A stretch of DNA of 53,659 nt from JBFFXF01 sp041569895 (GCA_041569895.1 JBFFXF010000007.1:1-53659), one strand, 5' to 3'. Shown: positions 8,826-21,398, counted from the stretch's first letter. Translations and numbers: made by a program. The notes: generated by a model not told the origin, from the sequence alone.

Positions 8826-10394
8826 TCAGCAATCGCTCGTCGACTGCTCGCAGCCCGGGCCCGGTTCGCCTGGCGGGTCCTCGCCGCATGAGGGGAAGGG
8901 CGGCCCGGGTGGCGGGCCGCCGCGGAAGAGGAACTCGAGGACGGCGATGCCGTCGGTGATGTCGATCTGCCCGCTGTCGTCGACATCCGCGGCGTCGGCG
9001 CACTCCGGATCGATCCCCGCGTTGAAGAGAAACAGGAAGACGAATACGGCATCGGACACGTCGACGTCGCCGCTGCCGTTGGGGTCGCCCCGCAGGAAGC
9101 GAACCCGCGAGTCGACCAGCGACTTGATCTGGTAGATCGTCCCGCGCCCGCCGCCGTTCGAGAGCCCGCCGCCCGGCGAGAGATCGGCGATGAAGAGCGA
9201 GTCGCGCGTCGCCAGCAGGCCGTCGAGGTGGCCGATCGCCGGCTCGTCGACGCCGATGAAGTGGAAGTACTCGCCCGATCGCGTGTCGACGTAGACCAGC
9301 GGATTCTCCTCGTTCGCCAGCCCTCCCCCGCTGAACTTGCCGTGAAAGCCGATGAAGATGCCGTGGTTGAGCCCGTCGGGAAACTCCGGCGGCGCGAAGG
9401 TCAGGTCGTTCGGGCCCTCCGACTCGTCGCCGCGGCGCGGGTCCGGCAGCGGCTGAAACGCCACCAGCGGCGCGATCCCCTCGCCGCCGACGATCTCGCC
9501 GGTTCGATACGCGACGTAGCTCGACGGGAACCCGAAGTTCTCCACCATCGCTCCGCCGATGGCGGCGGCGGAGAGCACGTTGAGCTCGTCGGCGCTGGTC
9601 GGCTCGTTCGGATCGCCGAGGCCGTCGATGCCGTTGTCCTGGAAGAAGAGATCGCCGCTCACCGGGTGGAAGGCGAGGCCGGCGGCGTTGCGCAGCCCGC
9701 TCGCGACCCTCGTCAGGCCGAAGATCTCGATCGCGCCGCCCCGATCTCTCACCGTCAGCATGTAGATCGAGTCGCCCTCGAGCGTGCCGCGAAACCCGAA
9801 GGTGCTCGAGAGCGACGCCGTGTCGGTGGTCTCGGTGAAGTTGGTCCGCGAGCCGAGCTGGAAGAAGAGATCGACGTCTCCAGGCCGATCGGGCGTCGCG
9901 CGCACGCCGAGCGCCGAGTGCGGGTGCAGCCACGCGCCGCCGGGATAGTTCACGTTGATCGAGCCCACTCGCGTCAGCGGATCGGCGGGCCGCGAGCCCG
10001 CGCGCAGGACGGTGATCGGCTTGCGCTGTCCGGTGACGAAGACCAGCCCGCCGGCGACGCGGACCGAGGTCTGGCTGCCGGGCAGCCGCTCGGCGAGGAC
10101 CGTGCCCGGCCCGTCCGCGACGCCGTCGCCGTCCTCGTCGACCAGGCGCAGGAGCGCGCCGGCCGAGCTCCAGTAGCTCGACCCCATGCTGACCGCCACG
10201 AGGACGGAGCCGTCGGCGAGCTCCTGCATGCCGAGCGGGTAGTCGAGCCCGCGTGCGAAGGTGGTGACGCGGAAGTCGTCGGGCCGCACGCCGGGACCCT
10301 CTATTGTGAAGGGCGGCGCCGCGTCGGCCTGGCGACACGGCACGAGGAGCAACGCCAGCGCGAGCGTCGCGAGCGCGTTTCGCATTCGTGTCAT
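8826..10394 (-). CDS. Secreted sorbosone/glucose dehydrogenase-like beta-propeller with dockerin-like tail
   Basis: 522 aa from ATG 10394 (MTRMRNALATLALALLLVP, a signal peptide); upstream codons in the frame lack signal character. Residues about 30-440 show the six-bladed PQQ-type propeller seen in glucose/sorbosone dehydrogenase relatives: FARGLDYPLGMQELADGSVLV, VDEDGDGVADGPGTVLAERL, GLRNAAGLAFHP.SGDLFFQDNG and ELNVL. Classical family members oxidise sugars periplasmically with PQQ, but binding residues cannot be confirmed here. The C-terminal 80 residues form a dockerin-like domain (DPNGSGDVDVSD, DVDDSGQIDITD). It converges with the upstream secreted gene across repeat copy A. Confidence 0.75.
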   Translation of the reverse strand: MTRMRNALATLALALLLVPCRQADAAPPFTIEGPGVRPDDFRVTTFARGLDYPLGMQELADGSVLVAVSMGSSYWSSAGALLRLVDEDGDGVADGPGTVLAERLPGSQTSVRVAGGLVFVTGQRKPITVLRAGSRPADPLTRVGSINVNYPGGAWLHPHSALGVRATPDRPGDVDLFFQLGSRTNFTETTDTASLSSTFGFRGTLEGDSIYMLTVRDRGGAIEIFGLTRVASGLRNAAGLAFHPVSGDLFFQDNGIDGLGDPNEPTSADELNVLSAAAIGGAMVENFGFPSSYVAYRTGEIVGGEGIAPLVAFQPLPDPRRGDESEGPNDLTFAPPEFPDGLNHGIFIGFHGKFSGGGLANEENPLVYVDTRSGEYFHFIGVDEPAIGHLDGLLATRDSLFIADLSPGGGLSNGGGRGTIYQIKSLVDSRVRFLRGDPNGSGDVDVSDAVFVFLFLFNAGIDPECADAADVDDSGQIDITDGIAVLEFLFRGGPPPGPPFPSCGEDPPGEPGPGCEQSTSDC

Positions 10395-10552
10395 CAGCTC
10401 ACCACGGGTCGCCTTTCCCTTCGAACGCATGCAACGTCCCGCCCATTGAACCACGGCGCGCCCGATTCGCCGCTTGAAATCGAGCGCCCGACGGTCTACC
10501 TTCGGGGCATCGGGTTGCGAGAGTCGAAGGTCCCTCAACCGGAGGTTGGGTC

Positions 10553-11785
10553 ATGAGATTGCTAGTTCGTCTCCTCATCCTGCCGTGTCTTCTTTTCGCG
10601 ACGCCGCTCCTCGTCGGTCAGACACTGACCCAGCCCTTCCCGGAGGGGCAGGTCGGCGTCGACTACGAGGCGGTGCGCGTCGATCTCCTCGGGTCGTGCT
10701 CGATGGAGGTCGAGATCGACGGCGTGCTCGATGACTCCGTCTGGGAGCTGGCGCCGTTCCAGCCGATGCTGGAGTACTGGAAGGGCGGGCGCACGCCGTG
10801 CTTCGGTCCGGTGTTCCCCGGTGACCCGTGTGTCGACGAGGAGAACTTCTATCCCGAGATCGCCGCCGTGGCGACGGAGGAGTGGCTCTACCTCGCCTAC
10901 CGCATCGCCGACGACACGCGATCGATCGACTCCGGTAAGGGCGGCTGCGGCGCTCACAACGACGATTCGTTCGAGATGTACGTCGACTGGAACAACGACA
11001 AGGCCGCCGACTACGAGGGCGACGACGTGCAGCTGCAGTTCTGGTCGGGCGACATCCCCGGCCCGGACGAGGAGTTCAACGAGCAGGCGACCATCGACTA
11101 CGAGGTCGGCTGGATCAACCAGGGCGGCTGCATCGGCAACGAGAACGTCAACAACCACCCGGACGCGCCGGAGCCGTACGTCCACCGCGTCTGGGCGACG
11201 GACATCACCGACGAGAACGGTATTCCGATCGGCTGGCAGGCCGAGGTGCAGATCGCGTTGCGCGTCGACGCCAACGGCAAGTCGTGGGACATCTCTCCCG
11301 AGGACGGCACGCAGATCGGCATCGACTTCCACGCGGAGGACGACGACGTCGGTGGAGGCCAGGGCGGCGGCGACGACAGCGCCCACATCTGGTCGCTGGC
11401 CGATTCCGAGTCGCGCGCGTGGAGGACGCCGTCCGTCTTCGGGCAGCTGACCTTCCGCGTCCTCGAGGACGCCTGCGAGGAGAAGCCGAAGGTCGGACCG
11501 TTCCTGCGCGGCGACTCGAACTCTGACGGCATCAGCAACATCTCCGATGCCAGCTTCTTGCTCAATTTCCTGTTCATCGGCGGGGCGGAGCCGCCGTGCG
11601 CCGCGACGGGCGACTCCAACGGGGACGGCGTCGCGAATATCTCCGACGCGAGCTATCTCCTGAACTTCCTCTTCATCGGCGGGCCTGGCCCCGCGGCGCC
11701 GCACCCCGAATGCGGCACGTCGGAGACCGAGCTCGACGAACTGCTCGGCTGTAACGACACCAGCGCCTGCGAACCGGAGGCGTGA
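10553..11785 (+). CDS. Secreted CBM9/DOMON-like protein with dockerin-like tail
   Basis: 410 aa from ATG 10553 (GGAGG a few bases upstream). A signal peptide (about 1-22) precedes a beta-sandwich that starts MEVEIDGVLDDSVWELAPF, the hallmark opening of CBM9-like carbohydrate-binding domains. The expected DDSFEMYVDWNND motif is near residue 142, and GWQAEVQIAL follows. It ends with a dockerin-like pair (DSNSDGISNISDASFLLNFL and DSNGDGVANISDASYLLNFL) near residues 318-385. A strong terminator follows at 11817-11857. Likely a secreted sugar-binding protein; no enzyme domain is visible. Confidence 0.8.
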   Translation: MRLLVRLLILPCLLFATPLLVGQTLTQPFPEGQVGVDYEAVRVDLLGSCSMEVEIDGVLDDSVWELAPFQPMLEYWKGGRTPCFGPVFPGDPCVDEENFYPEIAAVATEEWLYLAYRIADDTRSIDSGKGGCGAHNDDSFEMYVDWNNDKAADYEGDDVQLQFWSGDIPGPDEEFNEQATIDYEVGWINQGGCIGNENVNNHPDAPEPYVHRVWATDITDENGIPIGWQAEVQIALRVDANGKSWDISPEDGTQIGIDFHAEDDDVGGGQGGGDDSAHIWSLADSESRAWRTPSVFGQLTFRVLEDACEEKPKVGPFLRGDSNSDGISNISDASFLLNFLFIGGAEPPCAATGDSNGDGVANISDASYLLNFLFIGGPGPAAPHPECGTSETELDELLGCNDTSACEPEA

Positions 11786-13797
11786 CGTCGAGCCGGGCAG
11801 CGCGCGTGAAGGAACGGCTCCGGGGCTTTCGCCGGAGGGGGGCCCCGGAGCGTTTTTCTCTGCCGATCCGTCGGTGCTTCACTGCGCTGCTCGCGTCGCT
11901 TCTCGCGGTCGCGGCCTGCGACGATCCCCCCGCGCCCGCCGGCGGCGAGCGCACCACGGGCCCCGGCGCCCCGGGCGCCTCCACCGCCACGCCGGCCGAC
12001 CTCGAGACCTCGGGGCGCTGGTCAGAAGCCGCGGCGCTCTACCGTGACCAGGCGCTCGCGAGCAACGAGCTCGAGGAGAGCGCCGCCGCGATCCGCAAGG
12101 CGCTCTCGGCGTACTTCATGGCCGACCGCCCCGACGACGCGCGACGCTTCGCGGACGAGGTGCTCGGGCGGTGGCCCGAGTTTCACGACGTCCTGCTCTT
12201 CCTCGCCGACCACCAGCGCGTCACCATGCGACTCGACGAGGCGCGGGAGACGGCCCGGCGCTTCGTCGAGCGCGCACCCGGCGATCCGCGCGGCGCCCTC
12301 GTGCAGGGGCTCGTCGACATCGCGCTGGGCGACACCGAGAGCGGGCTCGAGAGCCTCGACCGCTTCCTGCGTGACGGCGCCGCGAACCCCGAGCATCGCG
12401 CCGAGGCCGAGGTGGTGCGTGTCCGGGCCCTCCGCCGCCTCGGGCGGCGTGCCGAGGCGGCCGACGACATCACCGCCCTCCTCGAGCGACGACCTCTCGA
12501 TCCGGTGGTGCTCGCCGAGGCGGCGCAGACGTTCGCGTTTGCGCGCAAGCCGGACCTCGCGCGCATCGCGAGCCGGCAACACCGATGGCTGGCGCGTCGC
12601 GGTCACCGGCTCGCGCTCGACGATCCCGTGACCCTCGAGCGCGCCCCGCCTGGAAAGGACGCGCGCACCCGCCTCGCGCTGCAGGCGCGCGACCGCCGAG
12701 AGCTCCTCGACGCGGCGCGGGCGCTCGGGTCACTGCTGGCCGAGCACCCCGGCGATCCCGAGCTCTCCTATCTCCTCGCGCGGCTCTGGCTGCGAGCGAG
12801 CCGGTATCGGGAATGCCACCTGGTCATCGACGCGGCGCGCGCCGGCGATTCCGCGGTCGCCCGGGACCTCCTCCACATCGATGCGCGCGTCCTGCGAGCG
12901 CAGGGCCGGGTGAAGGAGGCGAGCGACCGCTGGAGACGCGCCATCGAGTCGATCGGTCCGGGCGCCGGCGCACTCGAGGATCCCGCGGACGTCCTCCTCG
13001 CCGCCGCCGAGCACGCCCTGCGCGACGCCGGCGATGTCGATCTCGCCGGGCGATACGCCGAGCGCGCCGTCGAGCTCGAGCCCGGCGACCGCCGCGCCGT
13101 CGCGTCCCTGGCCTGGATCGCCATCGTCCGCGGCGAGCGCGACCGCGCGCGGGCGCTCGTCGAGCGGCTCGAGACCATCGCCGGTGGCGAGCACGGTGAC
13201 GTTGTCCGTCTCGACGCGACGCTGCGCGGCCTCGCCGGCGACCTGCGCGCCGCGGCGCGCGGCCTCACACCGCTGATCGTCAAGCAACCGCAGGACGAGC
13301 GCAACTTCGACGCGTTCCTGCTCGTCTTCGGAGACCAGGGCGACGTCCCCGAGGTGGCGCAAGTGCGCGAGCTGCAAGCGCAGTGGCGCGAGCGGCGGCA
13401 GCGGTTCGACGAGCAGTCGCGACGGGTCGCGGAGACGCCGCTCGAGCGCGCCAGCGGCGAGTACCACCGCCTCGCGCTCCTCGCCCTCGAGGGACGCGAC
13501 CGCAACGGGGCCCTCGACGCCCTCGCAATGGCCGCCGACCTCGATCCGGACGCGGTCGACAGCCTGAAGACGATGGCGACCGTCCTCGACCGCCCCGAGG
13601 AGATCTTCCTCCGTCTCGGCGCCATGAGACGCGCCCTCGACCGAAGCCCGACCGACACGGACACCATCGAGCGCCTGGCGCGCACGTACGTCGAGCTCGA
13701 CGTGCGACTCGACGAGGCCACCCGCCTGGCAAACGATCTGCGGGAACCGGCCCGCGGTGAGATTCTCGAGGCGATCGCGGAGCGGAAGGGCTCCTAA
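11782..13797 (+). CDS. TPR-repeat lipoprotein
   Basis: 671 aa if GTG 11782 is used (overlapping the previous stop), but the true start is uncertain. A terminator sits inside the first 25 codons, and CTG 11860 (LPIRRCFTALLASLLAVAAC) would give a cleaner signal with GGAG nine bases upstream. The lipobox LAVAAC near residue 45 (long form) predicts lipidation. The rest is helical tetratricopeptide-like repeats: SGRWSEAAALYRDQAL, LRRLGRRAEAADDITALLER and EYHRLALLALEGRDRNGALD. Tandem TPRs usually scaffold envelope complexes. It lies upstream of the FG-GAP/UnbV gene with a repeat between them. Confidence 0.75.
   Translation: MTSSRAARVKERLRGFRRRGAPERFSLPIRRCFTALLASLLAVAACDDPPAPAGGERTTGPGAPGASTATPADLETSGRWSEAAALYRDQALASNELEESAAAIRKALSAYFMADRPDDARRFADEVLGRWPEFHDVLLFLADHQRVTMRLDEARETARRFVERAPGDPRGALVQGLVDIALGDTESGLESLDRFLRDGAANPEHRAEAEVVRVRALRRLGRRAEAADDITALLERRPLDPVVLAEAAQTFAFARKPDLARIASRQHRWLARRGHRLALDDPVTLERAPPGKDARTRLALQARDRRELLDAARALGSLLAEHPGDPELSYLLARLWLRASRYRECHLVIDAARAGDSAVARDLLHIDARVLRAQGRVKEASDRWRRAIESIGPGAGALEDPADVLLAAAEHALRDAGDVDLAGRYAERAVELEPGDRRAVASLAWIAIVRGERDRARALVERLETIAGGEHGDVVRLDATLRGLAGDLRAAARGLTPLIVKQPQDERNFDAFLLVFGDQGDVPEVAQVRELQAQWRERRQRFDEQSRRVAETPLERASGEYHRLALLALEGRDRNGALDALAMAADLDPDAVDSLKTMATVLDRPEEIFLRLGAMRRALDRSPTDTDTIERLARTYVELDVRLDEATRLANDLREPARGEILEAIAERKGS
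11817..11857 (+). terminator. Rho-independent terminator after the CBM9-like gene
   Basis: Perfect 10-base inverted repeat GCTCCGGGGC (11817-11826) and GCCCCGGAGC (11842-11851), followed at once by TTTTT (11853-11857). It lies 32 bases past the stop at 11785 and inside the first part of the next open frame. A GGAG in its right arm could also serve as ribosome binding site for a later start of that gene. Confidence 0.85.
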
Positions 13798-13799
13798 AT

Positions 13800-14031
13800 T
13801 CAGACGACCCATGGGGAAGGCAGTGCTCACACCCGGCGCGAACCGACACCCGGAACCGATGAGAAGGACGGCATGGGGAGTTGCTGAAGACGACTTATGA
13901 GGAACGCAAGAAGACGACGAAGGAAGGAAGGTCCGTTCGAGGGCCCGGGCGAACTCACGAAGCTCAACCCCCTCAGTCCATCCGTTTCCTGTCTTCCTGA
14001 GTTTCCTGTCTTCCTCATGAGTCGTCCCGTC
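13800..14031. repeat. AGGAAG-rich interspersed element, copy B
   Basis: The gap between the TPR and FG-GAP genes. CAGACGACCCATGGGGAAGG at 13803 and AAGACGACTTATGAGGAACG at about 13887 resemble the head of copies A and C. The right part (about 13970-14031) is the reverse complement of the same arm: CCATCCGTTTCCTGTCTTCC, ending CTCATGAGTCGTC. Both orientations of the arm are therefore present here, giving a long imperfect inverted repeat. It ends directly at the start codon region of the next gene, and ATG 14017 lies within it. Confidence 0.7.
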
Positions 14032-15729
14032 ATGAAGCTCTTTTCCCGGCACGTTCTTGTCCCGACGCTCCTCCTTGCCGCGGGGGGTCTTGCCGCCGCC
14101 GACATGTTTGTCGATGTCACCCGCCAGCGTGGGATCGCGTTCGTCAACGTCAACGGGGCGGCGGGCGAGAAGAAGATGGTCGAGACCATGGTCGCCGGCG
14201 CGGCGTGGCTCGATTTCGATGGCGACGGCTTTCTCGACCTCTATCTCGTCCAGGGCCACGCGCAGCCCGGTCTGGCGCCGGCGGTTCCTGCGGAAGGGCC
14301 CGGCAACGTGCTCTACCGCAACGTCGGCGGCACGCGGTTCGAGGATGTCTCCGCCGCGTCGGGTGCGGCGGATCGCGGGTACGGCATGGGGGTGGCGGTC
14401 GGCGATTACGACAACGACGGCCGTGTCGATCTCTACGTCACCAACTACGGCGCCAACGCCCTCTACCGCAACCAGGGAGACGGCACCTTTCGCGATGTCA
14501 CCCGGGAGGCCCGCGTCGCAGGGACGGCGATGCGCGGCGGTGCGCCCGTCTGGAGCACGAGCGCGACGTGGGCTGATTTCGACGGCGACGGGTTGCTCGA
14601 CCTCTACGTCGTCAATTACCTCGCTTACGACGCGCGGGTGCACGGCGCGTGCGAGGCGCGCATTCCGGGCAGTGACCGCGGCGTGCCGTCCTACTGCCAT
14701 CCGAACCGCTTCGCCGGCGTCGCCGACACGCTCTACCGCAACCTCGGCGGCGGACGCTTCGCGGACGTCAGCCGGGCGAGCGGCGTGGGTCGGCTCAGCG
14801 GCATGTCGGAGGCGAAGGGGCTCGGCGTCGTCGCCTCCGATGTCGACGGCGACGGCGACCTCGACGTGCTGGTCGCCAACGACACCGTCTCGAACACGCT
14901 CTGGCGCAACCTCGGCCGCTTCCGGTTCGAGGAGGTGGGGCTCGAGACCGGATTCGCCCTCAACGGTGACGGTTCGCCGGAGGCCGGCATGGGGATCACG
15001 TGTGGCGACGTCGACGGCGATGGCGATCTCGACTACTTCCTGACGCACTTCAGCAGGGAGACGAACACGCTCTACCTGAACGACGACGGCTTCCTCGTCG
15101 ACGGCACCGCCGAGAGCAACCTCGCGCGCGACAGCTACCTCGTTCTCGGCTTCGGCGTGCGCTTCTTCGATCACGATCTCGATGGTGATCTCGACCTCTA
15201 CGTCGCCAACGGTCACATCCTCGACAACGCCGAGCTCCTCCATCCCGGCGAGCAGATCACCCACGCGCAGCGCGATCAGCTCTTCGAGAACGACGGCCGC
15301 GGGCGCTTCCGTGAGATCTCCGGCGAGGCGGGAAGCTGGTTCGGGCGCGCCCTCGTCGGGCGGTGCGTCATCGAGGGCGACTACGACAACGACGGCGACG
15401 GCGACCTCCTGGTCACCAACGTCGGCGCGGAGGCCGTGCTGCTCGAGAATCGTCGTGGCGACGGCAAGCGGTGGATCGGTCTCGATCCGGGGCCGTCACC
15501 CCTGGCTCACGGCGCTCGCGTCGAGCTGCGCGTCGGGGGGCGACGGCTGGTCCGCGAGATCCAGCGGGACGGCAGTTACCTCGGCGCGCACGACGTCCGC
15601 GTGCGGTTCGGTCTCGACGGACTGGAGGGAGACGTCAGCGTGCGCGTGCGCTGGCCCGGAGAGCGCGAGCGCGTCGTCGAGGGCCTCCCGGTCGGCCGGT
15701 ACAACGTCGTCCGGCCGCGGGAACGCTGA
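14032..15729 (+). CDS. Secreted FG-GAP/VCBS repeat protein with ASPIC/UnbV C-terminal domain
   Basis: 565 aa from ATG 14032; ATG 14017 is an in-frame alternative inside repeat DNA. A signal peptide (MKLFSRHVLVPTLLLAAGG) is followed by at least six calcium-binding FG-GAP-type turns (DFDGDGFLDLYLVQG, DYDNDGRVDLYVTNYG, DVDGDGDLDVLVAND, DVDGDGDLDYFLTHF, DHDLDGDLDLYVANG, DYDNDGDGDLLVTN) that should build a beta-propeller. The last 85 residues (GARVELRVGGRRLVREIQ, GSYLGAHDVRVRFGL, VRVRWPGE) match the ASPIC/UnbV module. Proteins of this type are common in Planctomycetota and Acidobacteriota. Their role is poorly known; extracellular binding is inferred. Confidence 0.85.
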   Translation: MKLFSRHVLVPTLLLAAGGLAAADMFVDVTRQRGIAFVNVNGAAGEKKMVETMVAGAAWLDFDGDGFLDLYLVQGHAQPGLAPAVPAEGPGNVLYRNVGGTRFEDVSAASGAADRGYGMGVAVGDYDNDGRVDLYVTNYGANALYRNQGDGTFRDVTREARVAGTAMRGGAPVWSTSATWADFDGDGLLDLYVVNYLAYDARVHGACEARIPGSDRGVPSYCHPNRFAGVADTLYRNLGGGRFADVSRASGVGRLSGMSEAKGLGVVASDVDGDGDLDVLVANDTVSNTLWRNLGRFRFEEVGLETGFALNGDGSPEAGMGITCGDVDGDGDLDYFLTHFSRETNTLYLNDDGFLVDGTAESNLARDSYLVLGFGVRFFDHDLDGDLDLYVANGHILDNAELLHPGEQITHAQRDQLFENDGRGRFREISGEAGSWFGRALVGRCVIEGDYDNDGDGDLLVTNVGAEAVLLENRRGDGKRWIGLDPGPSPLAHGARVELRVGGRRLVREIQRDGSYLGAHDVRVRFGLDGLEGDVSVRVRWPGERERVVEGLPVGRYNVVRPRER

Positions 15730-15791
15730 GATCGCTCGCGCGAGCTGGCCTCCGCCGGCTGCTCCTGAGCGGCCGGAACGCCGGCTCCGGG

Positions 15792-15820
15792 TTTACTTGC
15801 CGCTCCGCTTGACGTATGGT
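15792..15820 (+). promoter_or_regulatory. Candidate sigma70-type promoter for parA-like gene
   Basis: TTTACT at 15792-15797 and TATGGT at 15815-15820 are separated by 17 bases, each matching four of six consensus positions. They lie about 85 bases before the chosen start. Weak evidence in a high-GC genome. Confidence 0.25.
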
Positions 15821-15905
15821 CTTCTGCAAGTGGAGAGCGAGCGCGGCGCCGGGTGCCCGGGCGCCGGCGCGCGGCGTTCGCAGGAAAGAAGTGGAGGAAC
15901 TCAGC

Positions 15906-16697
15906 GTGCGCAGTATCGCCTTCATGAACCAGAAGGGCGGCGTCGGCAAGACGACCTGCGCCGCGAACCTCGGGGCGGCGCTCGCCCGCCGCGACCAGCG
16001 CGTGTTGCTCGTCGATGTCGATCCGCAGGGAAACCTCAGCCTGCACTTCAACGTCGACATCTACGCCCTGGAGCACTCGACCTACACGATGATGATCGGC
16101 CAGTCGACCGCCCGGGAAGCGGTGCTCGCCGACGTGCGGCCGGGAATCTCGATCCTGCCTGCGAACCTCGACCTCGCCGGCGCCGAGCTCGAGCTCGTCA
16201 ACGCGGTGGGTCGCGAGACCATCCTGCGGTCGGCGCTCGGCCGCCTTCTCGCCGAGGAGTCCTACGACTTCGTGCTGCTCGATTGTCCGCCGTCGGTCGG
16301 CCTGCTCTCGCTCAACGCGCTCAACGCGGCGCGCGAGGTCTTCATCCCGCTGCAGACGGAGTTCTTCGCGCTCCAGGGGATGACGCGCCTGATGGACGTC
16401 ATCGAGCTCGTGCGCTCGCGCCTCGGGCATTCCGTGGAGGTGACCGGCATCATCTCGACCCTGTACGACGTGCGCACCAACCTCAGCCGCGAGGTCGACT
16501 CCGAGATCCGCGAGTACTTCGGCGAGCGAGTTTTCCGGACAGTCATCCACACCAGCGTCAAGCTCGCCGAGGCGCCGAGTCACGGTCAGACGATCTTCGA
16601 GTACGCCGGCGACTCGCGCGGCGCCTCGGAGTTCGAGGCGCTGGCCGAGGAGGTGCTCACTCGCACGGGACCGGCGGCGATGCTCGTGGGCTCATGA
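15906..16697 (+). CDS. ParA/Soj-family ATPase
   Basis: 263 aa. The start GTG 15906 was chosen because GGAGG lies eight bases upstream and because it puts the deviant Walker A box at residues 10-17 (KGGVGKTT, signature Lys10 and Lys15), as usual in this family. The A' box (VLLVDVDPQGNLS), Walker B (DFVLLDCPPSVGLL) and the downstream PLQTEFFALQGM and SREVDSEIREYFGERVF segments are all typical of chromosomal ParA/Soj proteins. These ATPases position DNA or large protein cargo on the nucleoid. No parB, parS cluster or replication gene adjoins it, so the cargo is unknown. A 77-base minisatellite follows. Confidence 0.88.
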   Translation: MRSIAFMNQKGGVGKTTCAANLGAALARRDQRVLLVDVDPQGNLSLHFNVDIYALEHSTYTMMIGQSTAREAVLADVRPGISILPANLDLAGAELELVNAVGRETILRSALGRLLAEESYDFVLLDCPPSVGLLSLNALNAAREVFIPLQTEFFALQGMTRLMDVIELVRSRLGHSVEVTGIISTLYDVRTNLSREVDSEIREYFGERVFRTVIHTSVKLAEAPSHGQTIFEYAGDSRGASEFEALAEEVLTRTGPAAMLVGS

Positions 16698-16713
16698 GAC
16701 CGCCCTCCCTTAC

Positions 16714-16790
16714 TACTTCTCTCGTCCATCCCGCGTACTTGTTCTCTCTCGCGTCCATCCAGCATACTTCTTCTCTCGCGTCCATCCGCA
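16714..16790. repeat. Degenerate minisatellite, three units
   Basis: Three imperfect units (22, 29 and 26 bases) of the form TACTTCTTCTCTCGCGTCCATCC run 16714-16735, 16736-16764 and 16765-16790. A further related CTTGTTTCTCTCGCC occurs at about 16861. On the minus strand the units read as MDARE-type peptide, but without gene signals. They fill most of the gap between parA and the convergent beta-barrel gene. Confidence 0.8.
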
Positions 16791-16897
16791 AGAAGCATCG
16801 GCGAAGACTTCTCGTGCAAGCCCCCCTGGGTCCGGCGAGGCCGCTGTCGCTCGTATCCAACTCTTGTTTCTCTCGCCTCCGGCGAGAAGAACACGGG

Positions 16898-17578
16898 CTA
16901 GAACTCCCAGCCGATGGTCACCACCTGCCACGAGAAGAAGAAGTTCTCGTCGAGGACCTTGTCCGGCATCGCGTTGAAGAGCATGTGGCTGCCGAGGAGC
17001 GTGCGGTCGGCGATCTCGTAGTCGATGCCGCCGCCGATGTTGATCATCACGCCGATGTCATCGTCGTCGCCCTTGCGGTCGTCCTCGTGAAGATACGCGA
17101 AGCCGACGCCGCCCTGGACGAACGGGCGCAGCCTCTCGAGCGGGTCCTCGAGGTAGAAGTGGTAGACGAAGTTCGCGCTCGGCGCCAGGATCACGCCGCC
17201 GTCCTCGACTCCGAACTGCAGGAGCGGGCCGATCGAGAAGTTCTCGTTGAGGAAGAAGTCGAGCTCGGCCCCGATCAGGAACTGGCCGGGATCGGCGGTG
17301 AACCCGATGCCGCCCTTGAACAGCATCGGCGGGCGGCGCGCCGCTGCGGCAACGGGGGCGCCCTCCTCCTGGAGGGGCGTCGCCGCCGGCGCCGGAACGG
17401 CGGATGGAGCCGCCATCGCGGGGGCGGCTGGGGGGGCGAGTGGCGGTCGCGCATGCGCGCCGGACATGGCGCACCCGGTCAGAGCGACCAACGCCAGAGC
17501 GAGCAACGCCAGAGCGAGCATCGCGCCAAGCGCGAGCGCTGAAATCCCTAGCTGGTCGCGGTTGTTGACTCGTATCAT
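16898..17578 (-). CDS. Outer-membrane beta-barrel lipoprotein
   Basis: 226 aa from ATG 17578, preceded by GAGGAGGAAACATC. The N-terminus has a lipobox-like end (ALVALTGC) after a long Ala/Leu-rich hydrophobic run. A Pro/Ala-rich linker follows, then a C-terminal barrel of about 150 residues with alternating strands: FKGGIGFTADPGQFLIGAEL, FSIGPLLQFGVEDGG, PFVQGGVGFAYLHED, IGVMINIGGGIDYEIADR and WQVVTIGWEF ending in Phe. This fits OmpA-like or OmpW-like eight-stranded barrels that end in an aromatic residue. Function unknown. Confidence 0.7.
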   Translation of the reverse strand: MIRVNNRDQLGISALALGAMLALALLALALVALTGCAMSGAHARPPLAPPAAPAMAAPSAVPAPAATPLQEEGAPVAAAARRPPMLFKGGIGFTADPGQFLIGAELDFFLNENFSIGPLLQFGVEDGGVILAPSANFVYHFYLEDPLERLRPFVQGGVGFAYLHEDDRKGDDDDIGVMINIGGGIDYEIADRTLLGSHMLFNAMPDKVLDENFFFSWQVVTIGWEF

Positions 17579-17703
17579 GATGTTTCCTCCTCGCTGGCCC
17601 GACATTGTCCCCGCAAATGGGCGCCGGTTCAAGACCGCCGGTCCCGGTGCCGCCGGCCTCCATGGGCTGGCGGACGGTGACGCTCCTGCGGTCGCTCATC
17701 CGG

Positions 17704-17739
17704 TACAATGTGTCGTCGGGAGGCTGACATCCCGACGAC
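17704..17739 (+). promoter_or_regulatory. Putative -10 box and leader hairpin of the signalling operon
   Basis: TACAAT at 17704-17709 is a good -10 hexamer; no clear -35 was found. A perfect 10-base stem follows at 17712-17739: GTCGTCGGGA, eight-base loop, TCCCGACGAC. It ends just before the GGAGGAGG ribosome binding site (17741-17748). If transcription starts about 7 bases after the -10, the hairpin forms the very 5' end of the mRNA and could protect it or modulate translation. Confidence 0.5.
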
Positions 17740-17754
17740 GGAGGAGGGGTCTCG

Positions 17755-21384
<3,630 letters not shown>

Positions 21385-21398
21385 GCGAAGAAAGGGAC

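Noticed and set aside
12730..15264. Long minus-strand open frame of 844 codons across the TPR and FG-GAP genes
   Set aside because: It overlaps two well-supported plus-strand genes and has no signal or family motif. In high-GC DNA antisense frames stay open by chance, and its residues (Val/Ala/Asp/Arg/Glu) mirror the codons of the real genes.
16714..16790. CRISPR-like minisatellite
   Set aside because: Units of 22-29 bases abut with no unique spacers of constant length, so it is a degenerate tandem repeat.
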